A stretch of 64,000 nt of DNA from Rhizobiaceae bacterium CPCC 101076 (GTDB taxonomy: Bacteria; Pseudomonadota; Alphaproteobacteria; Rhizobiales; Methylopilaceae). The stretch covers positions 1 to 64,000 of the forward strand of contig QDFX01000010.1 of NCBI GenBank assembly GCA_003347645.1, read 5' to 3'. The notes beneath the pieces were generated by a model. That model had not been told where the DNA came from and did not search any database. It was given only the letters and a program-made list of their open reading frames with translations. How positions within the stretch are numbered: position 1 is the stretch's first letter; each line of letters starts with the position of its first letter. Positions 43,323 to 52,012 of the stretch are shown here, piece after piece. Made by a program: the position numbers and the translations under genes.

Positions 43323-45614
43323 TCAAGCCAGAAGCGCCTCGATCCTGACCGGGAGGTCTCGGATGCGGATGCCGGTTGCGTGATAAACCGCGTTGGCTAC
43401 CGCCGCTGCCGTTCCGACATTGGCGAGCTCGCCGAGGCCTTTCACGCCGACCGGATTTACCTCGTTGTCGATCTCCGGCACCAGGATGATATCTATGTCG
43501 CGGATGTCGGCGTTCACCGGGATCAGGTATTCGGCGATGTTGTCGTTGACGTAGCGCGCGCGCTTCTCGTCTAGCTCGGTCTTTTCGTGCAGGGCCGAGG
43601 CGATGCCCCAGATCATGCCGCCCATCAGCTGCGAGTGCGTGGTGCGGGTGTTGAGGATGCGTCCCGCGGCAAACGCGCCGATGGCGCGCGGGCAACGGAC
43701 CTCGCGGGTACGCTGGTTGACCCGAACCTCGACGAATTCGGCACCGAGCGAATACATCAGCTTCTCGCCGTTCGAACCACCGACGAAGGTCGGCTTGCCC
43801 TGATAGAGTCTCTCCATCGCGTTCGAACTCGCGCCCGCCGGGACGAACTCGGCATATTCCTCGATCTGGTTCTGGCCGAGGCGTTCGAAGAGCTTGGCCA
43901 GCTCTTCCGACCGGCCGTCCTGCGCGACGGCCCGGCCCTCCCGCAGCCTGATTTGGCCATCCGGGACCCCGGCGAGCGGAGCGCCGTCGCCTGAGGAAGC
44001 GCCGCCGATCAGCCTCGTCCTGATCTGCGCGCACGCCTTCAGCACAGCGGAACCTGCGGCCGCCGTCGTAACGGAGCCGCCGGCCACCGGACCGGCCGGA
44101 AGCAGGGTATCGCCGAGCTCCACGCGAACCTTCTCGACCGGTACGCCGAGCTCGCTCGCGACCAACTGACCGATCACGGTATAGGCGCCGGTGCCGATGT
44201 CATGCACAGCGATCTGGACGAGCGCCTCGCCGGTGGAGCGGAGACTGACGCGCGCCGCCGACGCGGCATTGTGGGTCGGATAGACCGCCGTGGCACAGCC
44301 CCAGCCGACCAGCCATTCGCCGTCCCGCATCGAGCCCGGCTCGGGATTGCGCTTCGACCATCCGAAAGCTTCGGCGGCTTGGTCGTAGCAGGTCATCAGC
44401 GACCGGCTCGACCATTCCTTGCCGAAGCTGTCCTTCATGCCGTCGTTCTTCCGGCGAAGCTCGACGGGGTCCATCCTTAGCTTGACCGCAAGCTCGTCGA
44501 GCGCGCTTTCGAGTGCGTAGACATAAGGAACGACTGGCGGCGAACGCATGAAGCCGGGCGTGTTGCGGTCAGCATGGACGACGTTGACCTTGGTCGCCAC
44601 GGCGCCGAATGAGTAGAGGTGCGCGGTCTCTTCCGTTCCTTTCACCGAATAGCTGTCGGGACGTGAGGTGATCTCGAAGCCCTCGTGCGAATAGGCGACG
44701 AGCCTGCCGTCCCGATCCGAACCGAGTCGGACATGATGCCTGGTCTCGGCGCGATAGGTCGAGATCGTGTAGCCCTGGTCGCGGGTCGCGACGAGCTTCA
44801 CTGGACGGCCCACTTTCCGCGCCGCATAGGCGACGAGACCCGTACGTGGCGTCATCTGAGCCTTGGAGCCGAACGCACCTCCCACATAGGGGCTGACAAC
44901 ATGGATGTTGTCGGGAGCGACGTCGATGCGTTCGGCGACCGCATTCTTCAATCCGAAAACGAACTGGCTCGGTTCGTAGATCGTCAGCTTGTCGCCCTGC
45001 CACGAGCAGGTCGTGGTGAAGAGTTCGATCGGATTGTGGTGCTGGGTCGGCGTCGAATATTCCGCATCCACGGTGACCGCGGCCTTCGACAGCGCGTCCT
45101 CAACGTCGCCGGTCGAGAGCCATTCCTTAGCTTGCGTGGCGACCGACATGATGCCGTTGGCATCCTTCATTTCGGTCCCCGCCGATTCGAAGCTCGCGGA
45201 GGGCGTGGCCTCCGAATAACCGATCTTTAGGCGGTAGGCCGCCTCGCGCGCATTCTCGAACGTGTCGGCGACCACCATTGCGACGATCTGGCCGTCGTGC
45301 CGGATCTCGGGACCGAGCCCTTGTATCGAGGTCGAGGCGCCTCCGCCCTGCTGGCCGTATTTCGTTTGCGTCAGGTCGTCGGTGTTCCTGTGGGTGAATA
45401 TATCCAGAACCCCCGGCACCTCGCGAGCACCTCGCTCGTCGATCGAGGTGATGTCGCCCCTGGCGATCGCGCTGGTGACGAGAAAGGCGAATGCAGGCTG
45501 GCTGACCTGCTGGTCCGACGCATAGCGCGCGACGCCTGTGACCTTCTCGCGCGCATCGTAGCGCGGAACGGGCTGGCCCATATTGGCCTTCGGTTCGGGA
45601 GCGGCTGCGCTCAT
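43323..45614 (-). CDS. paoC: Molybdenum aldehyde oxidoreductase, large subunit
   Basis: A 763-residue molybdopterin-cytosine-dinucleotide subunit of the xanthine oxidase family, close in size to E. coli PaoC. Landmarks are GAFGSKAQMTPRTGLVAYAA, the Mo-cofactor contact GAYTVIGQLVASELG, and the catalytic glutamate region GVKGLGELANVGTAAAVANA near the C-terminus. It lacks a signal peptide; the small subunit carries the Tat leader, so the heterotrimer should be exported assembled. The enzyme oxidises aldehydes (often aromatic) to acids in the periplasm. It is last of three overlapping genes, starting one base after the FAD-subunit stop codon. No PaoD/XdhC-type maturation gene lies in the window. 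Confidence 0.9.
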   Translation of the reverse strand: MSAAAPEPKANMGQPVPRYDAREKVTGVARYASDQQVSQPAFAFLVTSAIARGDITSIDERGAREVPGVLDIFTHRNTDDLTQTKYGQQGGGASTSIQGLGPEIRHDGQIVAMVVADTFENAREAAYRLKIGYSEATPSASFESAGTEMKDANGIMSVATQAKEWLSTGDVEDALSKAAVTVDAEYSTPTQHHNPIELFTTTCSWQGDKLTIYEPSQFVFGLKNAVAERIDVAPDNIHVVSPYVGGAFGSKAQMTPRTGLVAYAARKVGRPVKLVATRDQGYTISTYRAETRHHVRLGSDRDGRLVAYSHEGFEITSRPDSYSVKGTEETAHLYSFGAVATKVNVVHADRNTPGFMRSPPVVPYVYALESALDELAVKLRMDPVELRRKNDGMKDSFGKEWSSRSLMTCYDQAAEAFGWSKRNPEPGSMRDGEWLVGWGCATAVYPTHNAASAARVSLRSTGEALVQIAVHDIGTGAYTVIGQLVASELGVPVEKVRVELGDTLLPAGPVAGGSVTTAAAGSAVLKACAQIRTRLIGGASSGDGAPLAGVPDGQIRLREGRAVAQDGRSEELAKLFERLGQNQIEEYAEFVPAGASSNAMERLYQGKPTFVGGSNGEKLMYSLGAEFVEVRVNQRTREVRCPRAIGAFAAGRILNTRTTHSQLMGGMIWGIASALHEKTELDEKRARYVNDNIAEYLIPVNADIRDIDIILVPEIDNEVNPVGVKGLGELANVGTAAAVANAVYHATGIRIRDLPVRIEALLA

Positions 45615-45615
45615 C

Positions 45616-46629
45616 TCAAATCTCCATCCGGCCGGCGTCGAGAAGGGCGCGGGCGAGCGTCCGTCTGCCGAGTTCGACCTTGAAGGCGTTGTGGGAATAG
45701 ACCTTTGCGCCGCGAAAAGCGGCTTCGGCCGCGCCGCGCGCGGTCTCGTCGTTCAGCGTCTGGCCATTAATCGTCTCTTCGGCTTCGCGGGCGCGCCAAG
45801 GACGCGTGGCGACACCGCCGAGCGCGATGCGGGACCCTCGAACCGTCTGCCCGTCCATGTCGAGTGCGATCGCAGCGGAGGCCAGCGCGAATTCGTAGGA
45901 CTCGCGATCGCGGATCTTCAGGTAAAGCGAACGCCTGGTCCATGCGCCGGTCGGCACGACGAAGGCCGAGATCAACTCGCCGGGCTGCAACTGCGTTTCG
46001 ATGTTCGGTGTGTCGCCCGGCTCCTTGTGGAGGTCGGCAAAGGCCAAGCTCCGGCCACCATTCGGGCCGAGCGTCTCGACTTGCGCGTCGAGGGCGATCA
46101 GCGCCTGCGCGAAGTCTCCGGGATAGCTGGCGATGCATTTGTCGCTCGTGCCAAGAATCGCGAGGTTGCGGTTATGGCCGTCGAGCGCCGAGCAGCCGGA
46201 CCCGGGATTTCGTTTGTTGCAGGCCGAATAGCTGACATCGCGGAAATAAGGGCAGCGCGTGCGCTGGAGTACGTTGCCGCCGAGACTCGCCATGTTGCGG
46301 ATCTGCTGGCTGGCGGCGAGCTGAAGCGCCTGCGCGATCACCGGGAAGTCGCGTTTTACGATCTCGTTCTCGGCGGCCTCGGCCATCTTCACCGAGGCAC
46401 CGAGCCGGAGACCCTGATCGCTCATCTCGATCGTGCCCGGCAGTTTGCCGACATTCACCAGCGTTTGCGGTTGCATCACGTCGAGCTTCATCAGGTCGAG
46501 GATAGTTGTTCCGCCGGCAATGAATTGCGCGGCTGCCGCGGTCGGCGGCGCCTGCTGCTGCCCCTGGATCCGGGCGGCGATGACGGCGGCCTCGGGCTGA
46601 TCGGCCCGCTCATAGAGGAACGGACGCAT
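45616..46629 (-). CDS. paoB: Molybdenum aldehyde oxidoreductase, FAD subunit
   Basis: A 337-residue FAD-binding subunit (CO dehydrogenase medium-subunit fold). FAD motifs are FIAGGTTILDLMKLDV (about 36-52) and the region NMASLGGNVLQRTRCPYFRD, with NKRNPGSGCSALDGHNRN after it. The cysteines in this last stretch match the extra [4Fe-4S]-type cluster of PaoB-like subunits, as in the E. coli periplasmic enzyme. The ATG at 46629 overlaps the small-subunit stop codon by one base (TGATG). The protein passes electrons between the iron-sulfur subunit and FAD. No leader of its own is visible, consistent with hitch-hiker export. Confidence 0.9.
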   Translation of the reverse strand: MRPFLYERADQPEAAVIAARIQGQQQAPPTAAAAQFIAGGTTILDLMKLDVMQPQTLVNVGKLPGTIEMSDQGLRLGASVKMAEAAENEIVKRDFPVIAQALQLAASQQIRNMASLGGNVLQRTRCPYFRDVSYSACNKRNPGSGCSALDGHNRNLAILGTSDKCIASYPGDFAQALIALDAQVETLGPNGGRSLAFADLHKEPGDTPNIETQLQPGELISAFVVPTGAWTRRSLYLKIRDRESYEFALASAAIALDMDGQTVRGSRIALGGVATRPWRAREAEETINGQTLNDETARGAAEAAFRGAKVYSHNAFKVELGRRTLARALLDAGRMEI

Positions 46630-47237
46630 CAGGCTTTCCTCATCTCGTTCTTCGCCTGGTTGATGGCGGCGACGATGTTCGGATAGGCGGCGCAGCGGCA
46701 AAGATTGCCGCTCATATATTCGCGGATGTCGTCATTCGTGCCGGCATGGCCTTCGTTGACGCAGGCGACGGCGGACATGATCTGGCCAGGCGTGCAATAG
46801 CCGCACTGGAAGGCGTCGTGGTCGATGAATGCCTGCTGCATCGGGTGCAGGGCGCCATCAGACGAAGCGAGCCCTTCGATGGTCGTGATCTCGGAACCCT
46901 GCGCCATTACCGCGAGCGTCAGACAAGACAGGACGCGCGTCCCGTCGACCAGGACCGTGCAGGCGCCACACTGCCCCTGATCGCAGCCTTTCTTCGAGCC
47001 CGTCAGGCCGACATGCTCCCGCAACGTATCGAGAAGCGTCGTGCGGGCATCGAGGCGCAGCGACTGGTCGCGGCCGTTGATGCGAAGCTTGACGTCGACA
47101 GGCGCGCGAGGATCGGCGGGCGCGGATTCCGCCTGCTGCGCCCGGGCTTGCTGGATGACCGGAAGGGTTGCCCCCATCGCGGTCGCGGTCAGGAAACTGC
47201 GGCGATTGAGGCCGCCCGGCTTTTCGGATTGCGACAT
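46629..47237 (-). CDS. paoA: Molybdenum aldehyde oxidoreductase, Tat-exported [2Fe-2S] subunit
   Basis: A 202-residue iron-sulfur subunit. A Tat leader (LNRRSFLTATAMGATLPVI, cut near ARAQ-Q) is followed by a plant-type ferredoxin domain (GSKKGCDQGQCGACTVLVDG with a fourth Cys in SCLTLAV) and an all-helical second cluster domain (CGYCTPGQIM, then LCRCAAYPNI). These eight cysteines hold two [2Fe-2S] clusters. It is first in the three-gene operon. Start at 47237 (MSQSEKPGG) is preferred; 47249 is possible. It takes the whole complex to the periplasm, where it may oxidise aldehydes. Confidence 0.92.
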   Translation of the reverse strand: MSQSEKPGGLNRRSFLTATAMGATLPVIQQARAQQAESAPADPRAPVDVKLRINGRDQSLRLDARTTLLDTLREHVGLTGSKKGCDQGQCGACTVLVDGTRVLSCLTLAVMAQGSEITTIEGLASSDGALHPMQQAFIDHDAFQCGYCTPGQIMSAVACVNEGHAGTNDDIREYMSGNLCRCAAYPNIVAAINQAKNEMRKA

Positions 47238-47388
47238 GGAAAACCCCATGCTCCGACCAGCTCCCTCGGCCGGCCTCACAAAGAACGTTTCCAAACTGCC
47301 CTCGGTTTCTCGCGTAATCCGGAAATCTCGCGGCCGACGGGAAAACGTGATCCGCTTGGTGACATCGGATTGTCGTCAAACCGGACCT

Positions 47389-49257
47389 ATGACCGAGACC
47401 AACGCGCCCGCCTTCCACGGGCGCGACGGGACAGGCATGACCTCGCGGGAAGACGCGCGCGACAGGGCGAAACTGGTCCGCTGGGGACGGCGGGCGATCA
47501 TGCTCGCCTTCCGGCTGGTCTATCGCCTTAAGATCAATGGGCTCGACAATCTGAAATCGGCCGGTCCGGCGCCGTTGATCGTGCTGAACCATGCAAGCTT
47601 TCTCGATGCGCCGCTCGCTTGGGCGCTGTTCGGCCCGGATACGAGCTTCGCCATCGACCGGCTGATCGCGCAGGACCCGAAATTCGCGCCGCTGATCAAG
47701 TTCGCGCGCGCATTCCGCGTCGACCCGGTCTACCCGGTGCCGGTGCGCGGATTGCTGAAGGCCCTAAAATCCGGCAAGCGCGCCGCGATCTTCCCGGAGG
47801 GACGGCTGACCGTCACCGGCGGGATGATGAAGTTCTACGACGGTGCGGCCTGGCTCGCGGATCAGGCGAACGCGGTGGTGCTGCCGGTGCGGATCGACGG
47901 GCTGGACCGGACCGGCCTGACGCGCCTCCCCGAAGAACTGATGCGTCGCCACCGCTTTCCACGCGCGACAGTGACGATCGGCGCGCCGTTCAAGGTCGAC
48001 CTGCCGGAGCATTTGAGCGCGGTGGAACGCCGTGCGGCGGGTACGCGGCAGATCGGCCATGCACTGCGCGACCTGGCGGTGGAGGCGAGCGAATTCGACA
48101 CGAGCGTCAACGCCGCGCTCGACAAGGCCGCGGAGTGCCACGATCCGAAGCATGAGATCGTCGAGGAAGATCTGTTCGGCCGGGTGACGTATGCGGAGTT
48201 GATCGCGCAGGCAAACCGGGTGTCGGCGGGTCTTTCCTGCAATGGCAATGTCGCGGTGATGCTGCCGAATTCGAGCAGCGGTATCGTCGGCATTCTCGGT
48301 GTGATGGGCGCCAGTCGCGCGGCGGTTCCGCTCGATCCGAACGAGGCGCCGCACCGGCTGCGAGCGCTTTGCGCTGCGGCTGAGGCCGGAACGGTGCTGA
48401 CCTCGCGGCGCATGGCGGAGGATGTCGCGGCACTGCTCGGCCACGAACTGCCGGTGCTGTTCGTCGAGGATCTGATCGCGGCGGAAGCGTCGGCTGCGAA
48501 GCAGCATGTGATCGATCCGGACACGCCTGCCATCATCCTCGCCGCCTCCGGCGGTGAGGCCGGGACCGGCGTGGTGCTGACGCATCGCAACCTCGTCGCG
48601 GCCTGCCGCCAGCTCTCCCTGGCGCTCGATCTCAACCGGCGGGACAAGATGTTCGCGGCGCTGCCGCTGCACGACCCGTTGGGTCTCGTCGCCAGCATTC
48701 TGATGCCGCTGCTGAGCGGCGTGAAGGTCTACCTCCATCACTGGCCGCGCGCGGGACACATCGTGTCCGACTATGTCTACGTGGCCAATGCGACGGCGAT
48801 GATCGCCGACGAGACGCTGCTGGCCTCGATCGCCGAACGGGGCGCGCCGGGTGACCTCCGCACGCTTCGCTACCTGTTCGCGCCCGAGCCGGTGACGGTA
48901 TCGACGCGCCGGAAACTCGCGGAGACGTTCGGCGCGCGGGTGCTCGGCCTGTTGAGCCTGCCGGAAGCCGGCGGCGTCGCGGCGATCGGTACGATGGACC
49001 GCAATCGCGAAACCAGCCACGGCCAGCGTCTTCCGGGGCTCGATATGGTGGCGACGCCGGACGGGCTCGCGCTACGCGGGCCGAATATGATGGCGGGCTA
49101 TGTCACGCCTTCGGCGCCGGGCCGGATCGTGCAGCGGCCGGAGCACGGCTGGCACCGGACGGGCCTTCAGGCCCGCCTCGACGAGGAGGATTTCCTCTGG
49201 GTTGGCCAGAACGCGCGGACGGCCGAGGCCGTCCACGCTTTGATGCAGCTGGGCTAG
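47389..49257 (+). CDS. PlsC acyltransferase fused to a degenerate acyl-activating domain
   Basis: A 622-residue protein. Residues about 25-240 are a PlsC-type glycerolipid acyltransferase with the catalytic NHASFLD (N67, H68, D73) and FPEGR (about 125). Residues about 255-620 resemble an AMP-binding acyl-CoA/acyl-ACP synthetase, as in Aas. However, the ATP loop reads ASGGEAGTGVVLTH, without the usual P-K-G lysine, the TGD motif is TGL (WHRTGLQARLDEED), and the C-terminal lid with the catalytic lysine is missing. The acyltransferase looks active and the second half looks like a pseudoenzyme. It converges on olsB, with the two stop codons overlapping in CTAG. A role as the O-acyltransferase (OlsA-like) of ornithine-lipid synthesis is possible. 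Confidence 0.82.
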   Translation: MTETNAPAFHGRDGTGMTSREDARDRAKLVRWGRRAIMLAFRLVYRLKINGLDNLKSAGPAPLIVLNHASFLDAPLAWALFGPDTSFAIDRLIAQDPKFAPLIKFARAFRVDPVYPVPVRGLLKALKSGKRAAIFPEGRLTVTGGMMKFYDGAAWLADQANAVVLPVRIDGLDRTGLTRLPEELMRRHRFPRATVTIGAPFKVDLPEHLSAVERRAAGTRQIGHALRDLAVEASEFDTSVNAALDKAAECHDPKHEIVEEDLFGRVTYAELIAQANRVSAGLSCNGNVAVMLPNSSSGIVGILGVMGASRAAVPLDPNEAPHRLRALCAAAEAGTVLTSRRMAEDVAALLGHELPVLFVEDLIAAEASAAKQHVIDPDTPAIILAASGGEAGTGVVLTHRNLVAACRQLSLALDLNRRDKMFAALPLHDPLGLVASILMPLLSGVKVYLHHWPRAGHIVSDYVYVANATAMIADETLLASIAERGAPGDLRTLRYLFAPEPVTVSTRRKLAETFGARVLGLLSLPEAGGVAAIGTMDRNRETSHGQRLPGLDMVATPDGLALRGPNMMAGYVTPSAPGRIVQRPEHGWHRTGLQARLDEEDFLWVGQNARTAEAVHALMQLG

Positions 49258-50189
49258 GCCGCGTAACGGCCGGCGTCGGCGCCGAAGTGGCCGATATAAC
49301 GCTCGCTGATGGCAGAGACTGGCAGAATGACCATCACGTCCGTCGTGCCGAACTGGCGGTCGACCACGACGTCATGGCCGAACATCGCGCCGAGGCGCAG
49401 ATAGCCCTTCATCAGCGGCGGCAGTTCACGCATCGCATGCTTCGGGTCCACCGCCTCTTTGGGCAGCAGGTCGAACGGCGCACGAATGGCGGCGTGGGCC
49501 GAGACCTGCCATTCGACCGGAGCCGGCGCGTAATGGTGCAGGAAGGACAGAGCAAGCCTGTGCGCATTGGCGTCAGTGCCGGGGAAGCTCGCGCAGCCGA
49601 CCATCACGTCGAAGCGGTTCTTGACCACGTAAGCCCAGATGCCGTGCCACAGCAGCTCGACGGTGCGCTTGTTGCGGTATGGCGGCAGCACGCAGGAACG
49701 ACCGAGTTCGAGGAAGCGCAGCCCCGGATGGCGGGCGATCAGCTTCTCGATCTCGTATTCGCCGGCGGTGTAGAAGCCGCCGTCGGCACGGCCCGCGGTC
49801 TGCCCGAGCAGGCGGTAGGTGCCGACGACCTTCGGACCCTTCCACGGCTTCTTGCGCGGGGCATCATGGTCGACGACGAGCAGGTGGTCGCAGACGGAGT
49901 CGAAGGCGTCGATGTCGCGCTTGGTGAAGTAGGTGCGGGCGTCGGCGATCGCCGCCATTTCCTTGTAGAACACCTTGTAGCGGAGCTTTTGCGCGCGCTT
50001 CACGTCGGCGGCGCTGCGGCAGAGGCGGACTTCGAGCGAACCGATCTGGCCGAGGCTCTCGCCGTGGACCTCGTTGCGGTCCTTGAGCCAGATGATCGGG
50101 GCGCGTCCGGCGCTGGTAGCGACGGTCGCGGCATTGCGCGGCGTGAACTTGCTCAGAAAGGCGAACGGTTCGGTGTTGAGCCGGGGCAT
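49254..50189 (-). CDS. olsB: L-ornithine N-alpha-acyltransferase (lyso-ornithine lipid synthase)
   Basis: A 311-residue GNAT-fold enzyme of the OlsB/hemolysin-like family. Landmarks are LRYKVFYKEM (about 70-80), DAFDSVCDHLLVVD, VGTYRLLGQ, LELGRSCVLPPYRNKRTVELLW and GCASFPGTDANAH. OlsB links a 3-hydroxy-fatty acid to the alpha-amino group of ornithine, the first step to phosphorus-free ornithine lipids, which replace phospholipids when phosphate is scarce. Neighbours are a PlsC-type acyltransferase gene (second acylation) and a PmtA-type gene. The length is close to rhizobial OlsB. It lies 143 bases after pmtA on the same strand. Confidence 0.88.
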   Translation of the reverse strand: MPRLNTEPFAFLSKFTPRNAATVATSAGRAPIIWLKDRNEVHGESLGQIGSLEVRLCRSAADVKRAQKLRYKVFYKEMAAIADARTYFTKRDIDAFDSVCDHLLVVDHDAPRKKPWKGPKVVGTYRLLGQTAGRADGGFYTAGEYEIEKLIARHPGLRFLELGRSCVLPPYRNKRTVELLWHGIWAYVVKNRFDVMVGCASFPGTDANAHRLALSFLHHYAPAPVEWQVSAHAAIRAPFDLLPKEAVDPKHAMRELPPLMKGYLRLGAMFGHDVVVDRQFGTTDVMVILPVSAISERYIGHFGADAGRYAA

Positions 50190-50332
50190 CGGCTTGCGTC
50201 CTGGAGTGTTGATCGTCCGTCACCGCGCGGCGCGATGGGATCGTGACGACCAAAACAACATCTCGCGACGGGCCGGAGACAGTTCGATGAAGGATTTGCG
50301 AACACCGCCGCCCAAGCGGGCGTGAGCGGCGT

Positions 50333-50980
50333 TCAGCCGAGCTTGCGGAAGCGCACGAGGCTGTAGAGTGGGCCGAGATCGCGGCGTTCCGCGAGTTCGA
50401 TGTCGGAACGGGTCTCGGCCCAGCGGACGAGGCGCGAGAACGGAAATTCGGGCCGCAGGCCGATGGCGCGAGTGCGTTGGGCCACCCAGCGCTCGATCGC
50501 AGCTCCGATGCCCTGCTCCGAATAGAGATGGCTCATCAGCACGATCTCGCCGCCGGGTCTCAACACGCGCGCGGCCTCGTCCAGCACGCGTTCCGGGTCC
50601 GCCACGAGCGTGATCACGAACTGCGCGACGACGACGTTGAAGCTCGCGTCTTCGAATTCGAGATTGTGCGCATCCATGATGCGGATGTCGCGGATATGGG
50701 GATAGCGGCCGGTTTCGAGTTTGCGGCGCGCCCTTGCGAGCATCGGCTCGGTGATGTCGATGCCGGTGACCTCGGTCGTCTCGTCATAATCCGGAAAGGA
50801 GAGGCCGGTGCCGACGCCGATCTCGAGCACCTTGCCGCCGACCTGGCGCGCCGCCTTCACCGCGGCCTTGCGGCCGATGAGGAAGACCGGCCCGCACAGC
50901 GCGTCATAAATTGGCGCCCACCCGCCGTAGGCTTTCTGGACCGTCGCGCGGTCTAGATCGTGAGAAGGTGCGTCGAGCAT
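50333..50980 (-). CDS. pmtA: PmtA-type phospholipid N-methyltransferase
   Basis: A 215-residue class I SAM-dependent methyltransferase. Motif I is VLEIGVGTGLSF (about 50-62), followed by VTGIDITEPMLARARRKL and a VVVAQFVITLVADPE segment. The N-terminal VQKAYGGWAPIYDALCGPVF is typical of rhizobial phosphatidylethanolamine N-methyltransferases (PmtA), which make phosphatidylcholine. It is near olsB on the same strand and diverges from phnC; the shared 148-base region contains a Pho-box-like repeat. A ubiquinone-type methyltransferase is the main alternative. Confidence 0.78.
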   Translation of the reverse strand: MLDAPSHDLDRATVQKAYGGWAPIYDALCGPVFLIGRKAAVKAARQVGGKVLEIGVGTGLSFPDYDETTEVTGIDITEPMLARARRKLETGRYPHIRDIRIMDAHNLEFEDASFNVVVAQFVITLVADPERVLDEAARVLRPGGEIVLMSHLYSEQGIGAAIERWVAQRTRAIGLRPEFPFSRLVRWAETRSDIELAERRDLGPLYSLVRFRKLG

Positions 50981-51068
50981 TGGCGCTTGAATTTAGCCTT
51001 CCATCCTGCGGCCGGATGATGACGCCGGGATGTCATTCTCTTCCACAGGGAGAGCGCGCCGGAAGCTC

Positions 51069-51086
51069 GCGTCATCCGAGCGTCAT
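51069..51086 (+). promoter_or_regulatory. Candidate Pho box upstream of phnC and pmtA
   Basis: Two copies of GCGTCAT separated by four bases (GCGTCAT-CCGA-GCGTCAT) recur at an 11-base interval, the spacing of PhoB sites. Each half matches five of seven bases of the alphaproteobacterial half-site CTGTCAT. It lies about 42 bases before the phnC start and about 88 before pmtA. Confidence 0.6.
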
Positions 51087-51128
51087 GCAGGGCTTCTAAG
51101 GACTCCGAAAACCGGGGCCAGCAACGCT

Positions 51129-51989
51129 ATGACGGAAGCACTCGCCATTCGTGGTCTGTCCAAGACCTATGGAACTGTCCGCGCGGTAAGCGGCATTTCG
51201 CTCTCCATCAAGGCCGGCGAGCGCGTCGCGCTGATCGGTGCCTCGGGCTCCGGCAAGTCGACCATGATGCGTCTCGCATCCGGACTGCTCGTCGGCGATG
51301 CCGATGGCGGCGAGGTCCGTGTGTTCGGCGAGGCGATCCAGTCGAACGGCAAGCTTTCCGGCGACGCACGCCGCATCCGCCGCCGCATCGGCCTGATCTT
51401 CCAGAAGTTCAATCTCGTGAATCGGATGTCGGTGCTGTCGAACGTGCTGGTCGGCTCGCTCGGCCGCATCTCAGCTTTGCGCGGCACGCTCGGAATGTTC
51501 GAGCACGCCGACCGCGAGGCGGCCTGGCTGGCGATGACTCAGGTCGGCATCGAGCAGCACATCTACAAGCGCGCGGAGGCCCTTTCGGGCGGCCAGCAGC
51601 AGCGCGCGGCGATCGCCCGTGCCCTCGTCCAGCGCGCCGAGATCATCGTCGCCGACGAGCCGATCGCCTCGCTCGACCCGAAGTCGGCGAAGCGGGTGAT
51701 GGAAATCCTGTCCAAGCTGAACCGGACGCAAGGCATCACGCTCCTCGTTTCGCTGCATCAGGTCGATTACGCCCGCGCCTATTTCGACCGCGTGATCGCG
51801 ATGCGCGCGGGCGAAGTGGTCTTCGACGGCCCCGCCGCGAAGCTTACGCCGGCGTTCCTGACGGAACTCTACGGCGCCTCGGCCGAGGAACTGATCCTGC
51901 CCGGCCAGACCGAAGCGACGCCGGTAATGGACCCGGCGATCATTGATGTCACGCGTAACCATGCGGCCGAACTCGCCCGCGTGAACTGA
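51129..51989 (+). CDS. phnC: Phosphonate ABC transporter ATPase
   Basis: A 286-residue cytoplasmic ATPase. Walker A is GASGSGKST at 37-45, the signature ALSGGQQQRAAIARAL, Walker B IIVADEPIASLDP and the switch SLHQVDYARAY, all in the PhnC style. The segment FNLVNRMSVLSNVLVGSLG is characteristic of PhnC. The C-terminal 30 residues extend beyond the usual end. It starts phnCDE, 23 bases before phnD, behind a Pho-box-like repeat, and works with PhnD and PhnE to import phosphonates for the C-P lyase encoded nearby. Confidence 0.95.
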   Translation: MTEALAIRGLSKTYGTVRAVSGISLSIKAGERVALIGASGSGKSTMMRLASGLLVGDADGGEVRVFGEAIQSNGKLSGDARRIRRRIGLIFQKFNLVNRMSVLSNVLVGSLGRISALRGTLGMFEHADREAAWLAMTQVGIEQHIYKRAEALSGGQQQRAAIARALVQRAEIIVADEPIASLDPKSAKRVMEILSKLNRTQGITLLVSLHQVDYARAYFDRVIAMRAGEVVFDGPAAKLTPAFLTELYGASAEELILPGQTEATPVMDPAIIDVTRNHAAELARVN

Positions 51990-52012
51990 CAGATTTTTAC
52001 ACGGAGAGCACT

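Noticed and set aside
50287-50325. Tiny open frame (about 12 codons) between olsB and pmtA
   Set aside because: Too short to support, no clear ribosome-binding site, and it is antisense to the likely olsB-pmtA transcript.
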